Positions 23,990 through 31,684 of a DNA stretch of 34,092 bases are shown here, piece by piece. Position 1 is the stretch's first letter. Each line of letters opens with the position of its first letter. Below the pieces are notes generated by a model that made no database searches, was not told the DNA's origin, and saw only the letters and a list, made by a program, of their open reading frames with translations. This DNA comes from Paracoccaceae bacterium (GTDB lineage: Bacteria; Pseudomonadota; Alphaproteobacteria; Rhodobacterales; Rhodobacteraceae), in the NCBI GenBank assembly GCA_026713305.1, contig JAPOOS010000274.1, positions 1-34,092 of the forward strand, read 5' to 3'. Both the position numbers and the translations under genes were made by a program.

Positions 23990-24053
23990 TCCATTCTCAA
24001 GGAGAATTGCGCAGGAGCCGACAGGAACCGACGCGCGTTAGTTTGCTCCCGAC
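23979..24053. repeat. Perfect 11-bp inverted repeat, possible IS end
   Basis: GTCGGGAGCAA (23,979-23,989) is repeated inverted as TTGCTCCCGAC (24,043-24,053), 53 bases apart. Just beyond the right copy is ACTACCCC, so the minus strand reads GGGGTAGTGTCGGGAGCAAAC towards the transposase remnant, as an IS end might. About one such pair is expected by chance at this window size and spacing, so function is unproven. Confidence 0.35.
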
Positions 24054-24505
24054 ACTACCCCAAAGCGGCGCATTGTGACAGTGATTCTTGGATGTGCGCG
24101 AACTGTCGACGTGTGGCGACTATCGCCCCAAGTCAGGGGGTTGAAACCGGCCGAATCAGTCAGGACGGCCTCCAGAGGGCCAAATCGCGTCCAGCTAGAT
24201 GGAACGCACCCCTTCGCTGAATTCTCATTGGCACGCAACGGATGGATTGCAATGCGCCAAAGTCCCGCCTTCGATGGCGGGCAATGGTCTCGCCAATCAA
24301 CCTTCCACCCTTAAGGCAGACCGTAATCGCAATGCGAATGAAGCCGTACGAGTTGAAAGTCGTTGAGCAGGACAATTGTGGAACCATCACGTCTAAATGT
24401 TCCCAGCGACACTGCCGACACGCTGACCTGGCCTTGCCGTCCAGCTTGTCGTAGCGTACGCGCCCAACAGACTGCGATATTGCGATCGCAACATCTATCC
24501 TAATA
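24054..24505. other. About 450 bases without a recognisable gene
   Basis: Between the inverted repeat and the membrane ORF both strands have open frames of 60-80 codons, but none has a start signal or family motif. It may be the decayed N-terminal half of the ISKra4-like element. Two 12-bp palindromes sit at its right end, TTGCGATCGCAA (24,480-24,491) and CCTAATATTAGG (24,499-24,510). Confidence 0.35.
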
Positions 24506-24787
24506 TTAGGAACTATCCTTTGAAATCAATTGAACAAAGAGCTTGGCTGGAAATTGTGGAGCAACTGGCTGTACGCGGAATGCACCAACGATCATGAAAA
24601 TCGTGATTGCCGTTGCTGAGAGGACCGGTGACACAGCCAGAACCAACACAAGGTGGCTGGAGTTTTGCCAGTCGATCTCTTGATTTAGGATGCTGAATAC
24701 AAGCAATGTGTCTCCAACCATCACAATGATGGCGATCACAACAGCTGCCCAACGATGCCGAATCCTGTGCCAATCCTTTATTCCCAA
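24506..24787 (-). CDS. Two-helix membrane protein downstream of the Panacea antitoxin, candidate PanT-like toxin
   Basis: The product has a charged N-terminus and two hydrophobic helices (residues about 14-34, AVVIAIIVMVGDTLLVFSIL, and 44-68, LVLVLAVSPVLSATAITIFMIVGAF), then a short polar tail ending ISKDSS. No ATG is available. TTG 24,787 is used, but the frame continues protein-like upstream (IDPQSEAETLDEGAQET) to a stop overlapping the antitoxin end. The true start may therefore be a non-standard codon nearer 24,870. It follows the DUF4065 gene on the same strand after at most 90 bases. Panacea antitoxins are known to neutralise, among others, small membrane-active toxins, so this is a reasonable toxin candidate. 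No sequence family is recognised. Confidence 0.55.
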   Translation of the reverse strand: MGIKDWHRIRHRWAAVVIAIIVMVGDTLLVFSILNQEIDWQNSSHLVLVLAVSPVLSATAITIFMIVGAFRVQPVAPQFPAKLFVQLISKDSS

Positions 24788-24873
24788 CGTTTCTTGTGCA
24801 CCCTCATCGAGTGTTTCCGCTTCGGATTGAGGATCAATTTTTGGCAGGGTTGGCGAGGTCTCTTGTCTCTTAA

Positions 24874-25338
24874 CTATTCAACTCCCTTCGACTTTTTGAG
24901 AAAGTAAGAGGTAATCAGATCATTTGGGATGACAATATTTCTGACATTTGGCCTATATACTTGATGCCAAGGACCTCCCTTGACGTGTGTCAGTAGCGAA
25001 AGTTGTCTGTCAGTGAGGACACCGTACTTGTCATCAATCCAGCGAAGCAGGCGCGAGGTGTCGTGACACATTTCGCGCTCGTGGACAAGTTCCATCGGAT
25101 TGAGTCCATAGATACCTTGGGGTCGAAAGGCAAAGTAAACCATGGGAATGACAGGGCCGAACTTCCACGCTTCCACATGGTCGTTGATCAACGGCCTGTG
25201 ATAAAGGGCCAAGCACCATCCATGCGCGAAATATAACAGTTTCAGCACACGCATAATTGACATCTGACGGCCATCTCTCTGGGCCATTGTGATGAAGACA
25301 TTTGCTGCCTGCCGACTATCGTAGGGATGCAGTGCCAT
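24874..25338 (-). CDS. Panacea-domain (DUF4065, SocA-like) antitoxin
   Basis: A 154-residue protein with the hallmarks of the Panacea/DUF4065 domain: YDSRQAANVFITMA at the start, MRVLKLLYFAHGWCLALYHRPLI (residues about 29-51), and VEAWKFGPVIPMVYFAF. The family acts as a hyper-promiscuous antitoxin domain in PanAT toxin-antitoxin pairs, and SocA is a related proteolytic adaptor. Length is normal. ATG 25,338 has only a weak Shine-Dalgarno. Upstream on the minus strand lie a near-consensus promoter and a palindrome between it and the start codon, suggesting autoregulation. Codons are AT-richer than in neighbouring metabolic genes, as expected for acquired DNA. The downstream membrane ORF is the probable toxin. 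Confidence 0.85.
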   Translation of the reverse strand: MALHPYDSRQAANVFITMAQRDGRQMSIMRVLKLLYFAHGWCLALYHRPLINDHVEAWKFGPVIPMVYFAFRPQGIYGLNPMELVHEREMCHDTSRLLRWIDDKYGVLTDRQLSLLTHVKGGPWHQVYRPNVRNIVIPNDLITSYFLKKSKGVE

Positions 25339-25350
25339 ATTGTCATCAAA

Positions 25351-25371
25351 TAGTAATCTAAAAGATTAGTA
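25351..25371. promoter_or_regulatory. Palindrome in the panA-like leader, candidate operator
   Basis: TAgTAATCTAAAAGATTAgTA is a 21-bp inverted repeat with one mismatched pair (TAATCT, 3 bases, AGATTA at its core). It sits between the -10 element and the start codon of the DUF4065 gene, where an autorepressor would bind. Confidence 0.45.
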
Positions 25372-25378
25372 GATCGGC

Positions 25379-25407
25379 TATGTAGAACACAAGCTTGCGT
25401 ATGTCAA
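25379..25407 (-). promoter_or_regulatory. Sigma-70-like promoter of the Panacea antitoxin gene
   Basis: Reading the minus strand, TTGACA (25,402-25,407) is followed after exactly 17 bases by TACATA (25,379-25,384). The -35 is perfect and the -10 has four of six consensus bases. The local sequence is AT-rich and about 40 bases lie before the start codon. Confidence 0.65.
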
Positions 25408-25538
25408 GATACACGTTGCACTCTGCACGCCAGCACTTCAGTATGCCTTCGCTGGCACAACGCGACGTCGCTCTGTCGAGGGTGTTGGATGCATTCATTG
25501 ACGGTTGACCGCAACGGCCAACCAAACATGCCTGGAAT

Positions 25539-25991
25539 TCAGTGGCAGGATTTCCCGAGCTTCTTCAGACGCCAGTAGTTGTATGGCAGCGGCGTCAGGA
25601 AACCGGCAATCCACATGAGCGGCAACACTGCGAGAGTTAACTTGGCGCCCCCGGTTACGGCCACGTCAACCAAGTTCATTGCCGTTTCCATGGCAATCAT
25701 TGACAACAGCGACATTCCGACTGCCGTCTTGAACGCCAGCTTCAAGTTCATCTGTCGCAGTAGAATGATGGTCTCGAGGATAATCGAAGTTACGAGCCCG
25801 TTGAAGATTGCAAGCACCATGATCCAAAGCGTTGGCCAGGGAATCCCCATTACCTGGAAATACAGAATTGTGCCCATGTCGCCGATCGAACAGCCTGCGA
25901 GGCACCATGCCGTGTTGCGGGAAGCCTGCTTCCAAGTGCTTCGACAAAGCCAGTCAATGCCTTGCTTCTTTGTCGTCGTTACCTGTTGCAC
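25539..25991 (-). CDS. DUF4396 family membrane protein
   Basis: A 150-residue protein with four hydrophobic segments. Its conserved pattern is WKQASRNTAWCLAGCSIGDMGTI at the N-terminus, then LWIMVLAIFNGLVTSIILETIILLRQM, FKTAVGMSLLSMIAMETAMNLVDVAVTGGA and the C-terminal FLTPLPYNYWRLKKLGKSCH. This is the DUF4396 signature, and length and ends match the family. Function is unknown. Conserved Cys, Met and His suggest possible metal handling, but that is conjecture. The start is GTG 25,991, with GGAGG 6-7 bases upstream. It lies alone between the PanAT-like pair and the methyltransferase. Confidence 0.85.
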   Translation of the reverse strand: MQQVTTTKKQGIDWLCRSTWKQASRNTAWCLAGCSIGDMGTILYFQVMGIPWPTLWIMVLAIFNGLVTSIILETIILLRQMNLKLAFKTAVGMSLLSMIAMETAMNLVDVAVTGGAKLTLAVLPLMWIAGFLTPLPYNYWRLKKLGKSCH

Positions 25992-26516
25992 GTAATCCTC
26001 CGTTTGCAGCCAGCGGACAGTTCAGATGTGGTGCCCCACACGCGCATGTTCAATGTCGAAACTTGATTGTTTTCGACAACTCCTTTGAGGGGACCCAAAC
26101 TGTAGGCCAAGTGTGAGGCAATGAACAACAGATTGTGCGAGCTTCAATCGTATCCCTGCCATTTGGATTCAGCAGGCGGGAGTTCGAGCAAGGCAAAGTC
26201 CAATGGGTCGAACCGCATGGAGCTGTTGCGATGTGAGATCCAGAGTAGCGAAATCTGGAAGCGGCTTTCTTGACATTCGCGTTTCCCAACTGGCTCCGCT
26301 CCTTTCTGGAAACTTGCAAGTCTCATGCTTCTTGAAACTCTGGGTGACATGCTTTCCCATGCTGAGAGGGTTGGCGCTGGGACCAACGATTTGCTCTTTG
26401 ACTGCATGTCCCGGATATGCCGCCAGTACTGAAAGACAATTGCCTTTCACTCGAAGCGCAATCCTGATGGCGTACTCTCCTTTCCAGCGCCACATTCCTT
26501 CCAGTTCAAATCCCCT
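25992..26516. other. About 520 bases with no confident gene; possible nuclease remnant downstream of the methyltransferase
   Basis: Directly after the methyltransferase stop, the minus strand has broken, protein-like pieces in changing frames. These include KLEGDLNWKECGAGKESTP (about 26,525-26,460) and, at the end, MRFDPLDFALLELPPAESKW (down to 26,144). A cognate restriction nuclease usually lies here, so a frameshifted relic is plausible, but I recognise no nuclease motif. A hairpin TGTCGAAA/TTTCGACA with a 9-base loop (26,054-26,078) has no T-run. Confidence 0.35.
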
Positions 26517-27416
26517 TCAAGCTTGATTTGCACGAGCAGGACTGCCGGTTTTGTGGCTCCCCGGATCCAAGGCAGCCTGAAGTCTTGCCTTGGATGTCTT
26601 GATGAATTCATCCTCAAGTTCGCAACCCTCAAACTTTCGTCCCAGTCGAGTCGCTGCCACGCCAGTCGTCGAACTGCCTGCGAATGGATCAAAGACCAAG
26701 TCTCCAACGTTTGTGCTGGAGCGTATGATACGTTCCAGCAGGACAAGCGGCTTCTGAGTCGGGTGCTTGCCGAACTTTTTCTCCGATCGCGTAGGGGCAC
26801 AGAACTTCCAGACGGTTTTCATCTGCTTGTCGCCATTTTCCTTGCGCATTTCCCGGTAGTTGAAAACATGCTTGGCCCTGTTGTTTCGGGCAGCCCAAAG
26901 GATCGTCTCCGTCGAATGTGTAAAGTAGCGGCATGACAGATTGGGTGGTGGATTTGGCTTTTCCCAGGTGATGCTGTTCAGGATCTTCATGCCAATTTGT
27001 TGCATGGCGAAACCAATTGAGTGAATGACATGGTGCGTTCCGGACACCCATATGGTTCCGTTTGGCTTGAGCGCTCTTTGACACCTTTCAAGCCAGGCAA
27101 GCGAGAACGCGTGGTTCGCGGTTGGTCCACCAGATTTGTCCCAAGCGCCCTTGTCGACGGCGACCATCTTGCCGGCCTGGCAGGTGATGCCGCCGTTGGA
27201 CAGAAAGTAGGGCGGGTCCGCGAATATCATGTCAAACACGCCATCTGGGTGGCGTTCCGCAAGTGCGTCCATGAATTGCAGACAATCTGCTTGGTAAAGC
27301 CGAATGCCGTCTGCCTTGAACACACACTCCTGCGACTCGGCAATTGTCACTTCATTAGATTCGTTGGCCACTAGATCACCATGTAGTTCGGGGCTCAGGG
27401 AACTCCCGTGTACCAT
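26517..27416 (-). CDS. DpnA-like site-specific DNA (adenine-N6) methyltransferase, beta class
   Basis: An amino-methyltransferase of 299 residues with the beta-class motif order. The catalytic motif IV DPPY (residues 67-70, in MIFADPPYFLSNGG) comes before the target-recognition region, and the AdoMet motif is near the C-terminus (FDPFAGSSTTGVAA, residues 242-255), preceded by KHPTQKP (217-223). The sequence ITCQAGK...KGAWDKSGG and SGTHHVIHSIGFAMQQIG resemble M.DpnA and relatives of type II systems. The usual FAGSG is FAGSS here, a common variant. ATG 27,416 lacks a clear Shine-Dalgarno. No second methylase or nuclease is intact beside it, so it is now a solitary methyltransferase. The recognition site cannot be read from sequence. 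Confidence 0.85.
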   Translation of the reverse strand: MVHGSSLSPELHGDLVANESNEVTIAESQECVFKADGIRLYQADCLQFMDALAERHPDGVFDMIFADPPYFLSNGGITCQAGKMVAVDKGAWDKSGGPTANHAFSLAWLERCQRALKPNGTIWVSGTHHVIHSIGFAMQQIGMKILNSITWEKPNPPPNLSCRYFTHSTETILWAARNNRAKHVFNYREMRKENGDKQMKTVWKFCAPTRSEKKFGKHPTQKPLVLLERIIRSSTNVGDLVFDPFAGSSTTGVAATRLGRKFEGCELEDEFIKTSKARLQAALDPGSHKTGSPARANQA

Positions 27417-27700
27417 TGTAGAGATGAACTAATCAAAGAGCGTGCTAGATCTTTGATCTGGTTGGATTGGCAGAATCCGGACTCGTTGCGGCAAGCATGC
27501 ATGCCAAAGCGAACGCTTCGGGACATTGCTCGTGGAGCGTTGCCTTGCCCCGCCAGTCACAGTCAGGCGCGAATTGGAGATGTCGAACCCGTGTCGTTGG
27601 CATCACAGCTTCCCTTTTGGTGAATCTGCACCTTGGACTCCTTACGCGAGTGCAGTCAACTGAACACGCCCTGGCTTTGCAACGGATTCGGCAACCGAGA

Positions 27701-28687
27701 TCAACTGTTTGACTCCAACCAACGGACCCCTTCGGACTCCAGCCATTGGGTGTGCTTGACAAATCGTTCGTCCGTGTCGCCAATCTCGGCTCGGTCTGCA
27801 ATCCAGCCAAGACACAGTAGATTGCGAACGACGATGAAACCCTCCAGCGTCTTCCACTGCCAGTCGGGCAGGGGCCTTGCTGCGCAATATCCGGAATGGA
27901 GTGCGGCGGTGAGAGCTGAATGACCTGGCAAGGAACGGAGTCCCCAAACTGCAACCGCCAGCTCGTACATGCGATACCCGTATCCGCAATCGTCAAAGTC
28001 GATCAGATACACGTCCTCGCCGTCGACCAGCACGTTTTCGGGCAACGCATCCGCGTGGATGAGGCCGAATTCAAGCCCCATTGCATCCCATGATTGAAGC
28101 TTGTTGCGAACCGCACGGCGAAACTTTGTCATGAGCCGGCGTTGATCGGTCGAAAGCGACGGATGTTCCCAAAAACGTCCCCAATGAGGAGTCTTGCCCA
28201 GAAATCCCAAGCTGTCCCAGCTCCAGCGCGTGAATCCGGCGCTCTTGCTGAATCGGTCCGAAAGATTGTGAAGCCGCGCAAGTTCGCAACCCAATCTTCG
28301 GCAAATGCGAGTCAATTCGCTTGCATCCTTGAATTGCCCGTCGCGAAATTCGGAAAGCGAGGTGCCCGGCAGCCAGCTGAGCACGCTGACGGTGGCGCCG
28401 CTTGGTGTGTGGGTAAGCGGACTGTCCCGCCGATTGAGAATTGGCTCCGGCACCCGCATTCCCGATGCACAGAGATACCGCATCCATTCCAGCTCCGACC
28501 TGATCGCGGAGGCGGTTTGATAGTCTGGCCGATGAATGCGAAGCACTGCCCGTCGCGCGTCCTGCGACTCGATTTCAAAGATTGCGTTCTCTCGAATGTC
28601 GACAAAGCGGACAAGACTCCATTCAGGATAGAAGTCCAAGGCGGCCTCCGCGTGCCGGAGCGCCTTGCTTGCCGAGTCGGGATTCAT
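27701..28687 (-). CDS. APH-fold small-molecule kinase, hydroxylysine-kinase-like
   Basis: A phosphotransferase of the aminoglycoside-phosphotransferase fold, 328 residues. The Brenner-type catalytic motif is HADALPENVLVD (His211, Asp213, Asn218), followed by the Mg-binding LIDFDDCGYG (Asp230, Asp232). The N-lobe has AVLRIHRPDYQTASAIRSELEWMRYL. The start overlaps the stop of the upstream class III aminotransferase as ATGA, so both are made from one transcript. In animals the HYKK kinase (AGPHD1) phosphorylates 5-hydroxy-L-lysine, and PHYKPL/ETNPPL-type aminotransferase-fold lyases then split the phosphate. Bacterial homologues are found adjacent or fused. The exact substrate here (hydroxylysine, ethanolamine-like or homoserine-type amine) is inferred only. 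Confidence 0.82.
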   Translation of the reverse strand: MNPDSASKALRHAEAALDFYPEWSLVRFVDIRENAIFEIESQDARRAVLRIHRPDYQTASAIRSELEWMRYLCASGMRVPEPILNRRDSPLTHTPSGATVSVLSWLPGTSLSEFRDGQFKDASELTRICRRLGCELARLHNLSDRFSKSAGFTRWSWDSLGFLGKTPHWGRFWEHPSLSTDQRRLMTKFRRAVRNKLQSWDAMGLEFGLIHADALPENVLVDGEDVYLIDFDDCGYGYRMYELAVAVWGLRSLPGHSALTAALHSGYCAARPLPDWQWKTLEGFIVVRNLLCLGWIADRAEIGDTDERFVKHTQWLESEGVRWLESNS

Positions 28688-30027
28688 TTCGTCCCCTTCA
28701 GGGCTCGGTGCAGAGTCTCGGCAAGAATGTCGATTTCGGCTACGGAAATCGGCAGAGGTGGGCGAATCTTGAGTATCGAACCGTATCGGCCGGCGGTGCC
28801 GATCAGGACTCCCAGATCACGCATGGCATTCACGATGCGTCCGGCCATCCGGCCGGCCGGGAGACCGTCGGAATCGCAAACCTCGACTCCAAAGTACATT
28901 CCGCTGCCGCGCACGACCCCCAGGCAATCCCAAATTTCTGCCAGTTCCTGAAGTTTCCTCCTGGCATGACTGCCGACAGTTCGGGCGTTTTCGATCAGCC
29001 CATCCTCCCGGATGCAATCCAGCGTGGCCTGTGCGGCCGCGACTGCAACCGGGTTGCCGGCAAAGGTGTTGAAATACTTGTAGTCCTGGCGGAAAGCGCC
29101 AAGCACGTCGGGGCGTGCGATGACCCCGGCGACGGGATGGCCATTCCCCATTGGCTTGCCCAGCGTGACGATGTCGGGCACAATTCCGATGCGCTCATGC
29201 CCCCAAAAGTGACTGCCGAGCCTGCCAAATCCCGGCTGCACTTCATCACAGATGACAACACCGCCGGCAGCCTGCACAATCTCCACGGTTTGATCGAGGA
29301 AGCCCTTGGGCAGAGTCGGAAATCCTTCGTTGGCAAAGAACGGGCAAAGAATGAGTGCGGCGCATCCTTGCCTTCTCTCTTCAAGCTGGGAAACTGCAAC
29401 TGCAACCGAAGCCGCGAAGCTCCGGCTTTCGCGGGAGACCGTCTTCTTGTACCGAGTTGATTCGCCCACCGGGCAGGGAACGCGGACGACATGCGCCTCC
29501 AGGCCGCCGACAGGTCCGCCTCGCCTGTCAAGCTGGCTGACCAGTGCGGTGTTGCCGTGATATGTGCTGTCGGTCGCGATGAAGCCGCTGTGGCCGGTGA
29601 ATGACTGGGCCATTCGAAGTGCGACATCGTTCGCTTCGGAGCCGCTGCAGGTCAGGAGGCCGCAGCCAAGCTGGTCGTCAAACGTGGGCAGCACGGATTC
29701 GAGGTATTCGAGGATGCCTGAATGCAGATATCGCGTGTGAGTGTTCAGGGTTGCGCACTGCATGGAAATCGCTTCAACGACCCGCGGATGGCAATGGCCA
29801 ACGTGAGGCACATTGTTGTAGCAATCGAGATACCTTCTGCCGTCGTTGTCCCAGAGCCAAACGCCCTTTCCGCGCACTATGTGGATGGGAGATTGGTAGA
29901 ACGTTGGAACATTTGGTCCCAACAGAAGTCGGCGCCTGGCTACCAGCCCGGCCGTTCCGTTCTGGCCTGCCTGCGGTGACAGGGTGCCCGAACCGCCTTC
30001 GGCCATGTTGGTTCGTGAATTGGTCAT
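28684..30027 (-). CDS. Class III PLP enzyme, phospho-lyase type (ETNPPL/PHYKPL-like)
   Basis: A fold-type I PLP enzyme of about 447 residues. Landmarks are VRGKGVWLWDNDGRRYLDCYNNVPHVGH (residues 51-78), CSGSEANDVALRMA (127-140), DEVQPGFGRLGSHFW (261-275) and the Schiff-base Lys291 in TLGKPMGNGHPVA. The NNVPHVGHCHP and KPMGNGHP versions are those of the phosphoethanolamine / phosphohydroxylysine phospho-lyase subgroup rather than ordinary transaminases. The subgroup releases phosphate and ammonia from a phosphorylated amino alcohol, giving an aldehyde. Start ATG 30,027 has GGGAG about 12 bases upstream; a longer frame to 30,159 overlaps other debris. It is coupled to the kinase gene by an ATGA overlap, an excellent functional match. 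Confidence 0.85.
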   Translation of the reverse strand: MTNSRTNMAEGGSGTLSPQAGQNGTAGLVARRRLLLGPNVPTFYQSPIHIVRGKGVWLWDNDGRRYLDCYNNVPHVGHCHPRVVEAISMQCATLNTHTRYLHSGILEYLESVLPTFDDQLGCGLLTCSGSEANDVALRMAQSFTGHSGFIATDSTYHGNTALVSQLDRRGGPVGGLEAHVVRVPCPVGESTRYKKTVSRESRSFAASVAVAVSQLEERRQGCAALILCPFFANEGFPTLPKGFLDQTVEIVQAAGGVVICDEVQPGFGRLGSHFWGHERIGIVPDIVTLGKPMGNGHPVAGVIARPDVLGAFRQDYKYFNTFAGNPVAVAAAQATLDCIREDGLIENARTVGSHARRKLQELAEIWDCLGVVRGSGMYFGVEVCDSDGLPAGRMAGRIVNAMRDLGVLIGTAGRYGSILKIRPPLPISVAEIDILAETLHRALKGTK

Positions 30028-30029
30028 TG

Positions 30030-30275
30030 TCCGCTGTCTCTCCCTGACAATTGCACTGGCATTCGGACAACGGCATCGGTGGCTGGCCCGAATGCTGTCC
30101 TCTGGACGGCGCCAGTCTTCCAGCAAGTCTGCGATTTCCCCGACGCTCACTGTACACATTCAACCGGACCGGCACAAAACGCCGCTGCCTGCGCAAACGG
30201 GCAAAGGTCATCGAGACATGCGCGGCACAACGAGAGGCTGCGCCCCTGTCCCAATGTTCGTTCGCAGCCATGATG
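30030..30275 (-). pseudogene. Small frameshifted ORF upstream of the PLP enzyme gene
   Basis: On the minus strand one frame reads MTFARLRRQRRFVPVRLN; after a one-base shift near 30,160 the next frame reads TVSVGEIADLLEDWRRPEDSIRAS. Together they resemble short basic-then-acidic proteins found near integrases and recombinases in rhizobia and relatives, but I cannot name a family. The second part overlaps the presumed leader of the PLP gene, so the remnant would also supply its upstream region. Confidence 0.28.
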
Positions 30276-30515
30276 TCATCAGATTCCAGATCGAAGTCCC
30301 GGAATTTGTCATTCAGGTTTGTCCAGCGCCGCAGTTCCCGAGGATGTTGTGAAGTTGGATCAAGCAACTTTCCGCATGTACCCAGCGGGCAGGCAGTTGC
30401 GGCATTGTGTAACCCCGGGCAAGGCCGAATTGCGAGTTTGCAAAGCCATCAGGCTACATCAGGAAGAATGGGCCCAACGCCAGTTTCAGGGGCAATCGGA
30501 GACAGCCTTCCGTGA
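30276..30515. other. Spacer without a recognisable gene
   Basis: Between the small remnant and the M20 deacetylase gene neither strand offers a supported ORF, and I see no T-run terminator hairpin for the genes ending on either side. Confidence 0.35.
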
Positions 30516-31679
30516 TCACTCTTGAAGCAACTTGGTCGGCAGACGGTCAAGCATGTCCAGACACTGAGCCACTTGATCAACCGCGATGAACTCATCGGGC
30601 TTGTGTGCCTGATTGATCGAGCCCGGACCGCAGACCACGACACTCAACCCAAGTCCCTGGAAAATGCCTGCCTCGGTGCCAAAGGACACAACGCCGGCTT
30701 GGTCGGCGCCCGTCAACTCCATCAGCAGATCTCGGGCTTCGTTCTCGTCCGTTGGCTCGAGAGCTTCAACCTCGCCCACGACCTCGGTCTCGATTTTCGC
30801 TCCGGGATGGACGGCCCGCATGGCCGGCATCAGTTCTTGCGTGCAGAACCGGTGCAATTGTTCCTTCACGAAAGCCGCGTCACTCTTGTTCACGGGACGC
30901 ATTTCCCATTTCACCGTCGCCTTGCCGGGGATCATGTTGTGGGCCGAACCGCCCTGCAACACGCCGGTGTTGATCGTTGTCCAAGGCGGATTGAATCGGC
31001 TGCTCGGAGCGGAGCGGGTCTTTAGGTTCCCCTTCAGCTCCAACAGCTTGTGGACGAAGCGCACCGCATGTTCCACCGCGTTCACGCCGAGGTCGGGACG
31101 GGAACTGTGGCCTTCGAAACCGGTGAAGCGCGTTGTGTATTCGTAGCACCCCTTGTGGCCCTCGATGATCTGCATCATGGTCGGTTCGCCGATGATGGCC
31201 ATGGCAGGCTTGATGCGCTTCTCACGAAGGGACGCAGCCAGATCCCGCGCACCTCTGCAGCCTGTTTCCTCGTCATGCGTTATGGCGAAATGCACAGGGT
31301 GCACCAAGTCCAGACGCGCAAAGCGCGGCGCCATGGCTACAGCGGCGGCAACGAAGCCTTTCATGTCGCAGCTGCCGCGCCCGTACCACCTGCCGTCGCG
31401 CTCCACCATCACAAACGGGTCGCTGTTCCAGGCTTGATCGGCTGCCGGCACCACGTCGGAATGTCCCGACAACACGATGCCGCCATCGCGCTCTGGGCCA
31501 AGCGTGGCGAAGAGATTCGCCTTGGCTCCCGTATCATCCATCCAAATCTCGACCTTGGCGCCGCATTCGGACAAACGATTCGCAATGTGCCGTATCATGT
31601 CGAGATTGCTGTCTGCCGACACAGTGGGAAAACCTATCAATTCTCCCAACAGGGTCTTGGTGTCTTCAAGTGCGCCCAC
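30516..31679 (-). CDS. M20 metallo-deacetylase, ArgE-like (possibly N-acetyl-diaminobutyrate deacetylase)
   Basis: A zinc amidohydrolase of about 387 residues. FPTVSADSNLDMIRHIANRL opens it; SGHSDVVPA and GRGSCDMKG carry the first zinc ligands; HDEETGCRGA has the catalytic Glu pair; GFEGHSSRPDLGVNAV begins the dimerisation domain; and INQAHKPDEFI has the last His. By sequence it is close to acetylornithine deacetylase. Its place 5 bases after doeA suggests it deacetylates N-acetyl-2,4-diaminobutyrate, the product of ectoine ring opening. A family named DoeB2 does this in other bacteria, whereas classical DoeB is a different fold. The GTG at 31,679 is the best start; it has no clear Shine-Dalgarno and presumably relies on coupling. 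Confidence 0.85.
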   Translation of the reverse strand: MGALEDTKTLLGELIGFPTVSADSNLDMIRHIANRLSECGAKVEIWMDDTGAKANLFATLGPERDGGIVLSGHSDVVPAADQAWNSDPFVMVERDGRWYGRGSCDMKGFVAAAVAMAPRFARLDLVHPVHFAITHDEETGCRGARDLAASLREKRIKPAMAIIGEPTMMQIIEGHKGCYEYTTRFTGFEGHSSRPDLGVNAVEHAVRFVHKLLELKGNLKTRSAPSSRFNPPWTTINTGVLQGGSAHNMIPGKATVKWEMRPVNKSDAAFVKEQLHRFCTQELMPAMRAVHPGAKIETEVVGEVEALEPTDENEARDLLMELTGADQAGVVSFGTEAGIFQGLGLSVVVCGPGSINQAHKPDEFIAVDQVAQCLDMLDRLPTKLLQE

Positions 31680-31684
31680 CTGGA

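Noticed and set aside
26054-26078. 8-bp hairpin upstream of the DUF4396 gene as a terminator
   Set aside because: No T-run on either strand, and 8-bp stems of this spacing are common by chance.
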